Shown: piece after piece, positions 1 to 5,745 of the stretch
Position numbering within the stretch: the first letter of the stretch is position 1
Layout of the letters: every line of letters starts with the position of its first letter
Assembly: GCA_004297315.1 (NCBI GenBank)
Contig: SCTU01000052.1
Coordinates: 1 to 5,802 of the forward strand
Direction of reading: 5' to 3'
Source of the DNA: Dehalococcoidia bacterium
GTDB lineage: Bacteria > Chloroflexota > Dehalococcoidia > UBA2979
DNA length: 5,802 nucleotides
Notes under the pieces: model-generated
What the model saw: the letters and a program-made list of their open reading frames with translations, nothing else
What the model was told of the DNA's origin: nothing
The model's database searches: none
Program-made: the position numbers and the translations under genes

Positions 1-875
1 TCCCCGCGCTCGTGCTCCTCGCTGTCGCGCTCTGGCTACGCGCGGCGCGCTGGGCGGTCATCCTGCGTCCCGTGCGCGCGGTCAGCGTCGCGGATGCGGC
101 CTCGCTGCTCGTGATTGGCTACGCCGCGAACAACGTGCTGCCCGCGCGCGCCGGCGAGGTCGTGCGCAGCGTGCTCTTCCAGCGCCGCCACGGCGGCTCC
201 GCCCTCACCGCGCTCGCGACGATCGTCGTGGAGCGCGTCTTCGACGGTGCGGTCCTCGCGGTCTTCCTCGCGGCGGTGCTCGCCGGCGGCACGACGAGCG
301 GGCCGCTGCGCGCGCTCGCGCTCGTCGCGGGGGCCGCCTTCATCGTGCTGCTCGCCGGCCTCGCCGCGCTATCCGCGTGGCCGCGCGGCATGCGCGCGCT
401 GATCGACCGCATCCTGGGGCTCGCTCCGGGCCGCCTGCACGCGCGTCTCGCGTCGGTCGCGTCGAGGTTCCTCGACGGGCTGGTGCTGGTGCGCGGCCTG
501 CGGCCGTGGCTGGCCGTGCTCGGGCTCACGACGTTCTCCTGGGTGGCGGAGGCCGCCTGCTACTGGGCGGTCGGCGAGTCGTTCGGGCTCGGCCTTGCCC
601 CGTGGGGCTACCTCGGCATCTGCGCCGCGGCGAACCTCGCGATCGCCGCGCCGAGCACGGCGGGCGGGATCGGGCCGTATGAGTTCTTCGCACGCGAGTT
701 CGCCGTGGCGCTTGGCGTCGCCACGGGCCTCGCGACGGCGTATGCGCTCGTGCTGCACGCCGTCGTGCTGATCCCGGTCGCGCTCGCCGGCGTCGCGCTG
801 CTGTGGCGCGAGCAGCTCGGCCTCCGCACGTTGACGACGACGGAACTCCCGCCGGAAGCGAGGCCTGCCTCATGA
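1..875 (+). CDS. Flippase-like integral membrane protein (LPG-synthase TM / UPF0104 family), 5' end missing
   Basis: This is a polytopic inner-membrane protein of the lysylphosphatidylglycerol-synthase transmembrane family, the group that includes the flippase half of MprF and YbhN-type proteins; members are thought to move or handle lipid or lipid-linked substrates. The frame is already open at base 3 and about 290 residues are visible, so only a short N-terminal part is outside the window. The GTG at 12 is probably internal because it would start inside the first membrane helix. Family signatures are clear: NNVLPARAGEVVR (about 129-167), the VVERVFD block (225-245), and APSTAGGIGPYE near the C-terminus (648-683). 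Several hydrophobic Ala/Leu/Val helices separate them, and the C-terminal tail is short and polar. The stop overlaps the next start as ATGA (872-875), implying translational coupling to the FAD oxidoreductase. The family call is firm; the substrate is unknown. Confidence 0.88.
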   Translation, partial: PALVLLAVALWLRAARWAVILRPVRAVSVADAASLLVIGYAANNVLPARAGEVVRSVLFQRRHGGSALTALATIVVERVFDGAVLAVFLAAVLAGGTTSGPLRALALVAGAAFIVLLAGLAALSAWPRGMRALIDRILGLAPGRLHARLASVASRFLDGLVLVRGLRPWLAVLGLTTFSWVAEAACYWAVGESFGLGLAPWGYLGICAAANLAIAAPSTAGGIGPYEFFAREFAVALGVATGLATAYALVLHAVVLIPVALAGVALLWREQLGLRTLTTTELPPEARPAS

Positions 876-2212
876 AGGTCGTGGTGATCGGCGGCGGCGT
901 GGCGGGCCTCGCCGCGGCGTACGACCTCGCGGGACACGGGCACGACGTCGACGTAGTCGAGGCGGGCCCGGTGCTCGGCGGCCAGGTGCGCACGTTCGAG
1001 GTCGGCGGCGGGCGGCTGGAGTCGTTCTACCACCACCTGTTCCTCTCCGACACCGAGATCGCCGCGCTGCTCAAGGAGTTGGGCCTCGATGGCGACCTCC
1101 AGTGGATCGACTCGAACGTGGGGCTGCACGCGGACGGGAAGGCGTACCCGTTCGTCGGGCCGCTCGACCTGCTGCGCTTCGACCGCGTCTCGCTGCTCAC
1201 GCGCGTGCGCCTCGGCCTCGCCGCACTGTGGCTGCGACGGCAGTCCAACTGGACGAAGTACGAGGGCCAGCGCGCCGCGACGTGGATCCGCCGGGCCGTG
1301 GGCAAGCAGGGCTACGACAAGGTGTGGGGCCCGCTGCTGCGCGCGAAGTTCGGCGAGCACGCCGAGGACGTCTCGCTCGTCTGGTTCTGGGGCAAGATCT
1401 ACCTCCGCTTCGCCAGCCGCCAGGGCGGGCTCTTCGCCAAGGAGCAACTCGGCTACCTGCGCGGCTCGTTTGGGCGGATGGTCGACGCGCTTGCGACGCA
1501 GATCGAGGCGCGCGGCGGCCGCCTGCACGTCGAGGCCCCCGTCGAGCGCGTGATCGTGGAGGACGGCCGCGTCACCGGGGTGCGCCTCGGCGGTGCACGC
1601 AGCGGCGAAGTGATCGCCGCCGACGCCGTGATCGCGACGGTCCCGAGCGAGCATTTCGCGCAGATCGCGCCCGAGGTCGGCGCGGCGTCCGCGGAGTACG
1701 CGCGGATGCTCGCCGCCGTGCGCTACCAGTGGGCGACGGTGCTCGTGCTCGCCCTCGACCGGCCGCTCTCGCCGATCTACTGGCTGACGATGACGGAGGC
1801 GGACTGCCCCTTCGTCGTGGCGGTCGAGCAGACGAACCTCGTGCCGCCCTCGACCTACGGCGGGCTGCACCCTGTCTACTTCTCGAACTACGTCGACCCC
1901 GGCGACCCGATCATCGAGGAAGACGCGGACGCGGTCCTCGCGCGGTACGAGGCGCACATCAAGGGGATCAACCCCGCCTTCGACCGCTCGTGGATCAAGG
2001 GCCAGTGGCTATTCAAGGACCGCGCCGGCCAGCCGATCGTCCACTACCGCTACCACGAGGACATCCCGCCGCACCGCACCCCGGTGGCCGGCCTCTATCT
2101 GGCGAACACGACGCAGATCTACCCCGAGGACCGCGGCCAGAACTACTCGATCCGCCTCGGCCGCCGAGTGGCGCAGTTGCTGGAGGCTGAGCGGGCGAGC
2201 GAGGCGCGCTAA
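872..2212 (+). CDS. FAD-dependent oxidoreductase, amine oxidase / protoporphyrinogen oxidase-like
   Basis: A 446-residue flavoprotein of the amine-oxidase/HemY/phytoene-desaturase superfamily. Residues 2-30 form the Rossmann FAD-binding motif: VVVIGGGVAGLAAAYDL, with the acidic end of strand 2 at E30 in VVEAG. A GG-doublet region follows (LGGQVRTFEVGGG, 35-47). The C-terminal flavin-contact block is residues 406-437 (AGLYLANTTQIYPEDRGQN then SIRLG). Length matches the family. The frame is open further upstream to 803, but the ATG at 872 is chosen because it starts directly at the Rossmann strand and gives the ATGA overlap with the flippase-like gene; GGAAG at 854-858 is a distant candidate ribosome site. 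Superfamily membership does not fix the substrate. HemY itself is unlikely because no haem gene is nearby, whereas members of this branch often sit next to flippase-like proteins and glycosyltransferases. A role in lipid or glycan modification is an inference from that context. Confidence 0.9.
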   Translation: MKVVVIGGGVAGLAAAYDLAGHGHDVDVVEAGPVLGGQVRTFEVGGGRLESFYHHLFLSDTEIAALLKELGLDGDLQWIDSNVGLHADGKAYPFVGPLDLLRFDRVSLLTRVRLGLAALWLRRQSNWTKYEGQRAATWIRRAVGKQGYDKVWGPLLRAKFGEHAEDVSLVWFWGKIYLRFASRQGGLFAKEQLGYLRGSFGRMVDALATQIEARGGRLHVEAPVERVIVEDGRVTGVRLGGARSGEVIAADAVIATVPSEHFAQIAPEVGAASAEYARMLAAVRYQWATVLVLALDRPLSPIYWLTMTEADCPFVVAVEQTNLVPPSTYGGLHPVYFSNYVDPGDPIIEEDADAVLARYEAHIKGINPAFDRSWIKGQWLFKDRAGQPIVHYRYHEDIPPHRTPVAGLYLANTTQIYPEDRGQNYSIRLGRRVAQLLEAERASEAR

Positions 2213-2262
2213 AGACCTCTGGCCACCCGCGCGAAGCCTTCACATCCCAGATTCGGCCCCGT

Positions 2263-2291
2263 TTGAGCCCTCCCTCGACCGCCCATATAGT
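2263..2291 (+). promoter_or_regulatory. Sigma-70-type promoter for the diaphorase operon
   Basis: TTGAGC (2263-2268, 4 of 6 to consensus) is separated by exactly 17 bp from TATAGT (2286-2291, 5 of 6). This AT-rich -10 stands out in a very GC-rich window and lies 46 bases before the next start codon. Transcription would begin near 2298, giving a leader of about 39 bases. This is a sequence match only, with no transcript evidence. Confidence 0.65.
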
Positions 2292-2300
2292 GCGCGAGGG
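2272..2300. promoter_or_regulatory. Inverted repeat across the -10 box, candidate operator
   Basis: CCCTCG (2272-2277) and CGAGGG (2295-2300) are perfect 6-bp inverted arms with a 17-bp interval. Their centre (2286) falls on the first base of the -10 hexamer. The left arm lies upstream of the predicted start of transcription, so this would act as a DNA dyad, for example a repressor site, and not as an RNA hairpin. Short GC-rich arms can arise by chance. Confidence 0.3.
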
Positions 2301-2324
2301 CGCCGTCCGAGGCGTCCCGGGGGC

Positions 2325-2330
2325 GAGGAG
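2325..2330 (+). promoter_or_regulatory. Ribosome binding site of the NuoE-like gene
   Basis: GAGGAG ends six bases before the ATG at 2337, an optimal spacing. It supports this start over any other in-frame codon. Confidence 0.75.
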
Positions 2331-2336
2331 TCCTGC

Positions 2337-2870
2337 ATGCCGCTGGAGACCGAGGCACGCGCCCAGATTCGCGCGCTCGTGACCGAGTTCCGCCCCGAAC
2401 ACGGCGACCTGCTCGCCGCCATGCACAAGGTTCAGCACCACTACGGCTACCTCTCCCGGGAGGCGATGGAGGTCATCGCCGAGCAGCTCGGACTTTTCCC
2501 CACCGAGGTCTACGGGGCCGCTTCGTTCTACGAGGAGTTCCGCTTCACCCCGCCCGCGCAGACGAACATCCGCTGGTGCTCCGGCCCCGCCTGCCGCCTG
2601 AAGAACGGCGGCGGCATCCGCGACGCGATCATGGCGACGCTCGGGGTGCACGAGATCCCCGGCGACACCGAGGACGGACGCGTCGGCGTGATCCTCGGCC
2701 AGTGCAACGGCGCGTGCGAGATCGCGCCGATGGTCTGGCTCGAACAGCACAGCACGCATCGCATCGAGTATGTGGGCGACCTGAACGCGGCGCGCGCGGT
2801 GCGCATGGCGCGAGCCCTGCGCGACGGCGGGACCGTCGAGGCCGCCATCGAGGAGGCGCGTCGTGCCTGA
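2337..2870 (+). CDS. NuoE/FdsG-like [2Fe-2S] thioredoxin-fold subunit of an NAD(H) oxidoreductase
   Basis: A 177-residue protein of the 24-kDa complex I subunit family (NuoE, HoxE, FdsG, HydC-type). In these complexes it carries a [2Fe-2S] cluster that docks beside the FMN subunit. An N-terminal helical bundle (about 1-60) contains the family pattern LLAAMHKVQHHYGYLS then REAMEVIAEQLG, and leads into VYGAASFYEEF (58-68). The C-terminal thioredoxin-like domain has all four cluster ligands: C81 and C86 in CSGPAC, and C123 and C127 in CNGAC. Length is normal for the family. A clear promoter and ribosome site precede it, and it overlaps the next gene by 8 bases, so the two subunits should be made together. 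The lack of other nuo genes nearby, and the type of F subunit that follows, make a soluble diaphorase (FdsG- or HydC-like) more likely than a complex I subunit. That choice is inference. Confidence 0.92.
   Translation: MPLETEARAQIRALVTEFRPEHGDLLAAMHKVQHHYGYLSREAMEVIAEQLGLFPTEVYGAASFYEEFRFTPPAQTNIRWCSGPACRLKNGGGIRDAIMATLGVHEIPGDTEDGRVGVILGQCNGACEIAPMVWLEQHSTHRIEYVGDLNAARAVRMARALRDGGTVEAAIEEARRA
2851..2856 (+). promoter_or_regulatory. Ribosome binding site of the NuoF-like gene, inside the preceding gene
   Basis: AGGAGG is a perfect Shine-Dalgarno core six bases before the GTG at 2863. It lies within the last codons of the NuoE-like gene and decides the GTG start. Confidence 0.8.
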
Positions 2871-4758
2871 CGCCCTCGAGCGCTACCAGGCCCTGCGCGC
2901 CGTCGCCGACGTCGACTACGCCGCCTGGCGCAACCCCGTCCGCCCGCGCATCGACGTCGCGATTGACCAGTCGTCGATCTCGAACGGGGCGCTGAAGACG
3001 AAGGCCGCCCTCGAAGCGGTTGCCGCCGAGCGCAACGCCGCGGTCGACTTCGGGCGTGTCCACGGCTACGGCATGCAGTGGGTGCACCCCACGGTGCAGA
3101 TCACCTTCCCGGACGGCGCGACCGTCCTCTACGGCCCGGTGCGCGAGGCGGACGCCGCCGCGATCGTCGACGAGGCGACCGGGCGCTGGGGCGCCGCCGC
3201 CGCGCTGCGCCTCGGCACGATCACGGGCGAGCGGCCGGGTGTGCCCTCGGTGCGCGACCACCCGTTCTTCGCACTCGAGCCGGAGCGCCGGCTGCTGCGG
3301 AACATCGGCCTCACCGACCCGGAGTCGCTCAACCATTACATCGCGCGGGACGGCTACCGCTCGACGGCGCGCATGCTCGGCCGCCACCTCTCGGAGGAGG
3401 CGGTGCGCAACGCGCTGAACGAGGCCGGCCTCACCGGCCGCGGCGGCGCGAACTTCCCCACAGGCACGAAGTGGGGCTTCCTCTTCGGCGCGCCGGGCGA
3501 CGAGCACTACCTCGTCTGCAACGCCGACGAGGGCGACCCGGGTGCGTGGGTGAACCGTGTGGTGATGGAGGGCGACCCGCACCTGCTGCTCGAGGGCATG
3601 CTGATCGGCGCCTACGGCACGAAGTCGAAGGGCGGCTTCATCTACCTGCGCGACGAGTATCCGCTCGCGATCGCGCGGATGGAGGCGGCGATCCGGGACG
3701 CCGAGGCAGCCGGGATCCTCGGTGACGACATCCTCGGCACGGGGCTGTCGTTCCACCTGCGCGTGATCCGCGGCGCGGGCGCCTACGTCTGCGGCGACGA
3801 GACCGGCCTGCTTGCCTCGATCTCGGACGAGCGCGGGATGCCGCGCGTGAAGCCGCCGTTCCCGGCAGCGCGCGGCGCGCTGAACAAGCCGTCGAACGTG
3901 AACAACGTGGAGACCTACGCCAACGTGCCGTCAATCGTGACGCACGGCGCCGAGTGGTACCGCGAGATGGGCACGAAGGCGCAGAGCGGCACGAAGATCT
4001 TCTCCTTCTCCGGCGACATCGTGCGCACGGGCTTCATGGAGGTCCCATTCGGGACGTCGCTCGCGAAGGTGCTGGAGGCCTGCGGCGGCATCGCGGACGG
4101 CCGGGCGCTGCACGCGATCCAGCCGGGCGGCCCACTCGGCTCGCTCGTGCCGGCGAGCGCGCTCCCGAAGCTGACGCTCGAACCGGCCTCGTTCGCCCCG
4201 TACGACGCGATGCTCGGCGGCGGCGGGATCGTCTTCGCCTCGGACCGCAACAACGTGCTGGTGCTCGCGGAGATGTTCGCGGAGTTTGTGGAGGAGGAGT
4301 CGTGCGGGCGCTGCACGACTTGCCACGGCGGCAACCAGCGCAAGACCGAGATCATCCGGCGGGTGATGGACGGCCAGGGCCGGCGCGAAGACGAGCCGAA
4401 CCTGATGCTGATCGACCGCACGATCCAGTTCTCGAACTGCGCCCACGGCCAGTTGAGCCCGAAGTCGATGCGCAACGTCCTCCAGCACTTTCACGACGAG
4501 TACGAGGCCGCGCTGCGCGGCGAGGACGCCTCGCTCTCGCTGAAGGGGGCCTCGATCTTCCGCGTGGCGCTGCCGCGCGACCCGCGCGTCGAGGAGGCCG
4601 TGGCGATCTGCCCGGTGGACGCCTTCCGCGGCCGGCAGGGCGCGCGCACGATCGACGACGCCACGTGCATCCAGTGCCAGGCCTGCACCGACGTCGCCCC
4701 CGGGGCCGTCGTGCGCGAGGCGAGGCCGCGTGCGCCGCGCGTGGTGCCGATCGGCTAG
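2863..4758 (+). CDS. NuoF/FdsB/HydB-like NADH- and FMN-binding iron-sulfur subunit
   Basis: A 631-residue NADH-oxidising subunit that should pass electrons from NADH through FMN to iron-sulfur clusters. Order of domains: a degenerate thioredoxin-like domain (about 28-105) with none of the usual four Cys; the FMN/NADH core with GRGGANFPTGTKW (192-204), NADEGDPGAW (220-229), GAGAYVCGDET (304-314, usually CGEET), PRVKPPFPA (327-335) and NNVET (347-351); an SLBB segment (about 378-433); a [4Fe-4S] domain with C481, C484, C487 and C526; and a C-terminal ferredoxin-like tail with C583 followed by Pro, plus C602, C605 and C608. NuoF proper is about 430-450 residues and lacks both end domains, so FdsB- or HydB-like subunits are closer. 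It starts at GTG and overlaps the NuoE-like gene by 8 bases. No hydrogenase, formate dehydrogenase or complex I partner is visible. Core function is certain; the electron acceptor is not known. Confidence 0.93.
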   Translation: MPDALERYQALRAVADVDYAAWRNPVRPRIDVAIDQSSISNGALKTKAALEAVAAERNAAVDFGRVHGYGMQWVHPTVQITFPDGATVLYGPVREADAAAIVDEATGRWGAAAALRLGTITGERPGVPSVRDHPFFALEPERRLLRNIGLTDPESLNHYIARDGYRSTARMLGRHLSEEAVRNALNEAGLTGRGGANFPTGTKWGFLFGAPGDEHYLVCNADEGDPGAWVNRVVMEGDPHLLLEGMLIGAYGTKSKGGFIYLRDEYPLAIARMEAAIRDAEAAGILGDDILGTGLSFHLRVIRGAGAYVCGDETGLLASISDERGMPRVKPPFPAARGALNKPSNVNNVETYANVPSIVTHGAEWYREMGTKAQSGTKIFSFSGDIVRTGFMEVPFGTSLAKVLEACGGIADGRALHAIQPGGPLGSLVPASALPKLTLEPASFAPYDAMLGGGGIVFASDRNNVLVLAEMFAEFVEEESCGRCTTCHGGNQRKTEIIRRVMDGQGRREDEPNLMLIDRTIQFSNCAHGQLSPKSMRNVLQHFHDEYEAALRGEDASLSLKGASIFRVALPRDPRVEEAVAICPVDAFRGRQGARTIDDATCIQCQACTDVAPGAVVREARPRAPRVVPIG

Positions 4759-4764
4759 CCGGGG

Positions 4765-4974
4765 ATGGCGCGCCGCCTCCCGGCCCGCTACCTGCCCTCG
4801 CCACGCATCTGGGTCTTCCTCGCGCTGTTCGCCGCGATCGCCTACGTCGCCTGCGGCACGGGCGCCGTCTCCTGCCAGGTCGCGCGCCCCGCGGGCATCG
4901 TCGCCACCGTGCTCGCCGCCGTCATTTCGATGTTCGACGCCCCGCATCCGCCCTCGGAGCCGGACGAGGATTGA
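4765..4974 (+). CDS. Small two-helix membrane protein, function unknown
   Basis: A 69-residue hypothetical protein that I do not recognise. An Arg-rich N-terminus (R3, R4, R8, R14) precedes a first hydrophobic helix (about 15-36, IWVFLALFAAIAYVACGTGA) and a second (about 43-57, AGIVATVLAAVISMF). The tail is Pro-rich and acidic, ending EPDED. The positive-inside rule predicts a hairpin with both ends in the cytoplasm. Two Cys, C30 and C37, lie at the outer end of helix 1. It begins six bases after the stop of the NuoF-like gene and in the same frame. Only a weak GGGG precedes the ATG, so translation is probably coupled to the upstream gene. As the last gene of the operon it could be a membrane anchor for the diaphorase, which is an inference. 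Being short and unrecognised, it could be spurious, but hydrophobicity, charge pattern and position favour a real gene. Confidence 0.6.
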   Translation: MARRLPARYLPSPRIWVFLALFAAIAYVACGTGAVSCQVARPAGIVATVLAAVISMFDAPHPPSEPDED

Positions 4975-4981
4975 ACCCTCG
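4965..4981. terminator. Weak hairpin between convergent genes, possible bidirectional terminator
   Basis: CGAGG (4965-4969) pairs with CCTCG (4977-4981) around a 7-base loop that contains the TGA stop of the small membrane gene. It lies at the junction of two convergent genes whose stop codons are 9 bases apart. The stem is only 5 bp and no T-run follows on either strand, so the call is weak. Confidence 0.2.
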
Positions 4982-4983
4982 GC

Positions 4984-5664
4984 CTACACGTCGGCGGACC
5001 GCTCCGGGAGGATGAAGCCAGCGAAGCGGTACTGGCCGCGCTGGGCCGCCTCCTCCCAGGTGAGGGCGGTGTAGCCGACGATCCCCCACATCGAGGTGCG
5101 GAAGCGGGACGCGCCGGGGCAGAGGTAGCCCCAGTTCATCTCCGAGACGGTGAAGCCCTCGGGCCAGACAGACTCGACATAAGCAACGTGGCCGTTGCCG
5201 TAGCCGGGGCCGGTCCAGTCGAGGCCATCGCCCCAGACGATCACCACCCCCGGTCGGGCAGCGCGTAGGTCGCCCGCCGTCATCCAGCCGCGCGCGGCGG
5301 CGTTGCGCAGCCACGAGCGGGCGTGGCCGTTCCAGTTCACGCCGGGTTCCGGGGCGACGGTGTCGAAGCGGCGCGCCGCGTGCGTTGTGCACTGGCCCCC
5401 GGAGCCCTCGCGCGTGCTGGCGAATCCCTTGTGCGGCCTCGAGTCGCGCCCCCAGGACATGTCGCAGTCGCCGCCGTATTCGGCTGCGCCGGCGAGCGGG
5501 GAGCGGCCGGCGAGCACCACCCCCGAGGCCGCCACACCGAGTGCCGCCGCGCGCGCGAGGAAGCCGCACCGGGAGAATCGCGTGCCTATCTGTCGCCTTC
5601 CGCCTGCCGGGAAGGGTAGCGGGAGGCGCCTTGCCGCCGCCCGCCGGAGTTGACGAGGATTCAC
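4984..5664 (-). CDS. Exported CHAP-domain peptidoglycan hydrolase
   Basis: A predicted secreted amidase or endopeptidase that cleaves cell-wall peptide bonds using a Cys-His-acid set. With the GTG at 5664 as start it is 226 residues. An Arg-rich N-region and a signal core SRCGFLARAAALGVAASG (31-48) lead to a likely cleavage near LAGAA (57-61). The CHAP domain follows: nucleophile C92 in GQCTTHAARRF, WNGHARSWLRNAAARG, then PGVVIVWG, H159 in GHVAYVE, and E175 in SEMNW. The domain ends near residue 218, with nothing after it except a short tail and no separate cell-wall-binding domain. C67 and C182 could form a disulfide. The frame is open further, with GTG codons at 5709 and 5733. I prefer 5664 because it leaves about 80 bases for divergent promoters and no start has a strong ribosome site. 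The CHAP call is firm; the exact start is not. Confidence 0.85.
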   Translation of the reverse strand: MNPRQLRRAAARRLPLPFPAGGRRQIGTRFSRCGFLARAAALGVAASGVVLAGRSPLAGAAEYGGDCDMSWGRDSRPHKGFASTREGSGGQCTTHAARRFDTVAPEPGVNWNGHARSWLRNAAARGWMTAGDLRAARPGVVIVWGDGLDWTGPGYGNGHVAYVESVWPEGFTVSEMNWGYLCPGASRFRTSMWGIVGYTALTWEEAAQRGQYRFAGFILPERSADV

Positions 5665-5737
5665 GAGGATCCGCTTCGGCCGAGGCGAGTCGGCTAGACG
5701 AGGTGGCACGCTGGTGGCACTCTCCGCGCGCACGAGG
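5653..5737 (+). repeat. Cluster of four ACGAGG direct repeats in the divergent intergenic region
   Basis: ACGAGG occurs at 5653-5658, 5663-5668, 5698-5703 and 5732-5737, all on the plus strand; a fifth CGAGG is at 5681-5685. The first two copies extend to ACGAGGAT with a 10-bp period. The fourth forms part of the purine-rich stretch ahead of the next gene. The region separates divergent genes, so regulator binding is plausible but unproven. Confidence 0.4.
5702..5720 (+). repeat. Tandem 8-bp direct repeat, 11-bp period
   Basis: GGTGGCAC is found at 5702-5709 and again at 5713-5720, one helical turn apart, ending 25 bases before the start codon at 5746. That placement suits a regulator that binds two direct half-sites near a promoter. 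I see no convincing -10 or -35 pair around it. Confidence 0.4.
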
Positions 5738-5741
5738 GAGG
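5737..5741 (+). promoter_or_regulatory. Ribosome binding site of the SRPBCC-like gene
   Basis: GGAGG, within the purine tract GAGGGAGG (5734-5741), ends four bases before the ATG at 5746. The spacing is slightly short, but the GAGG at 5734-5737 gives eight. Confidence 0.65.
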
Positions 5742-5745
5742 CACC

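Noticed and set aside
803..871. Upstream in-frame extension of the FAD oxidoreductase
   Set aside because: It would add 23 residues ahead of a Rossmann strand that normally begins at the N-terminus and would overlap the flippase-like gene by over 70 bases.
608..1957. A 449-codon open frame on the minus strand opposite the FAD oxidoreductase
   Set aside because: Its translation is low-complexity Arg/Ala/Asp/Val-rich with no domain pattern, as expected of antisense frames in GC-rich DNA. The plus-strand gene has clear FAD motifs.
2337..4758. Reading the two subunits as complex I genes nuoE and nuoF
   Set aside because: The F subunit is about 190 residues longer than typical NuoF, with extra domains at both ends, and no other complex I gene adjoins; so I gave no nuo symbols.
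4807..4875. Possible lipoprotein lipobox at the Cys of the small membrane protein (AYVAC)
   Set aside because: There is no Leu or similar residue at -3, and the Cys lies at the end of a full-length membrane helix instead of a short signal core.
2629..4947. Long minus-strand open frames opposite the NuoE/NuoF-like genes (2629-3756 and 3931-4947)
   Set aside because: They lie wholly opposite strongly conserved subunits and have antisense-type composition and no recognisable motif.
4960..4990. tRNA T-arm-like sequence (GGTTCAATCC) on the minus strand
   Set aside because: The stem does not pair properly in T-arm register, no matching acceptor, D or anticodon arms are found at the right distance, and it runs into the CHAP coding region.
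3954..5015. A 353-codon plus-strand open frame overlapping the NuoF-like gene in another frame
   Set aside because: It is Arg/Gly/Pro-rich with no domain, and the in-frame NuoF-like motifs explain this stretch.
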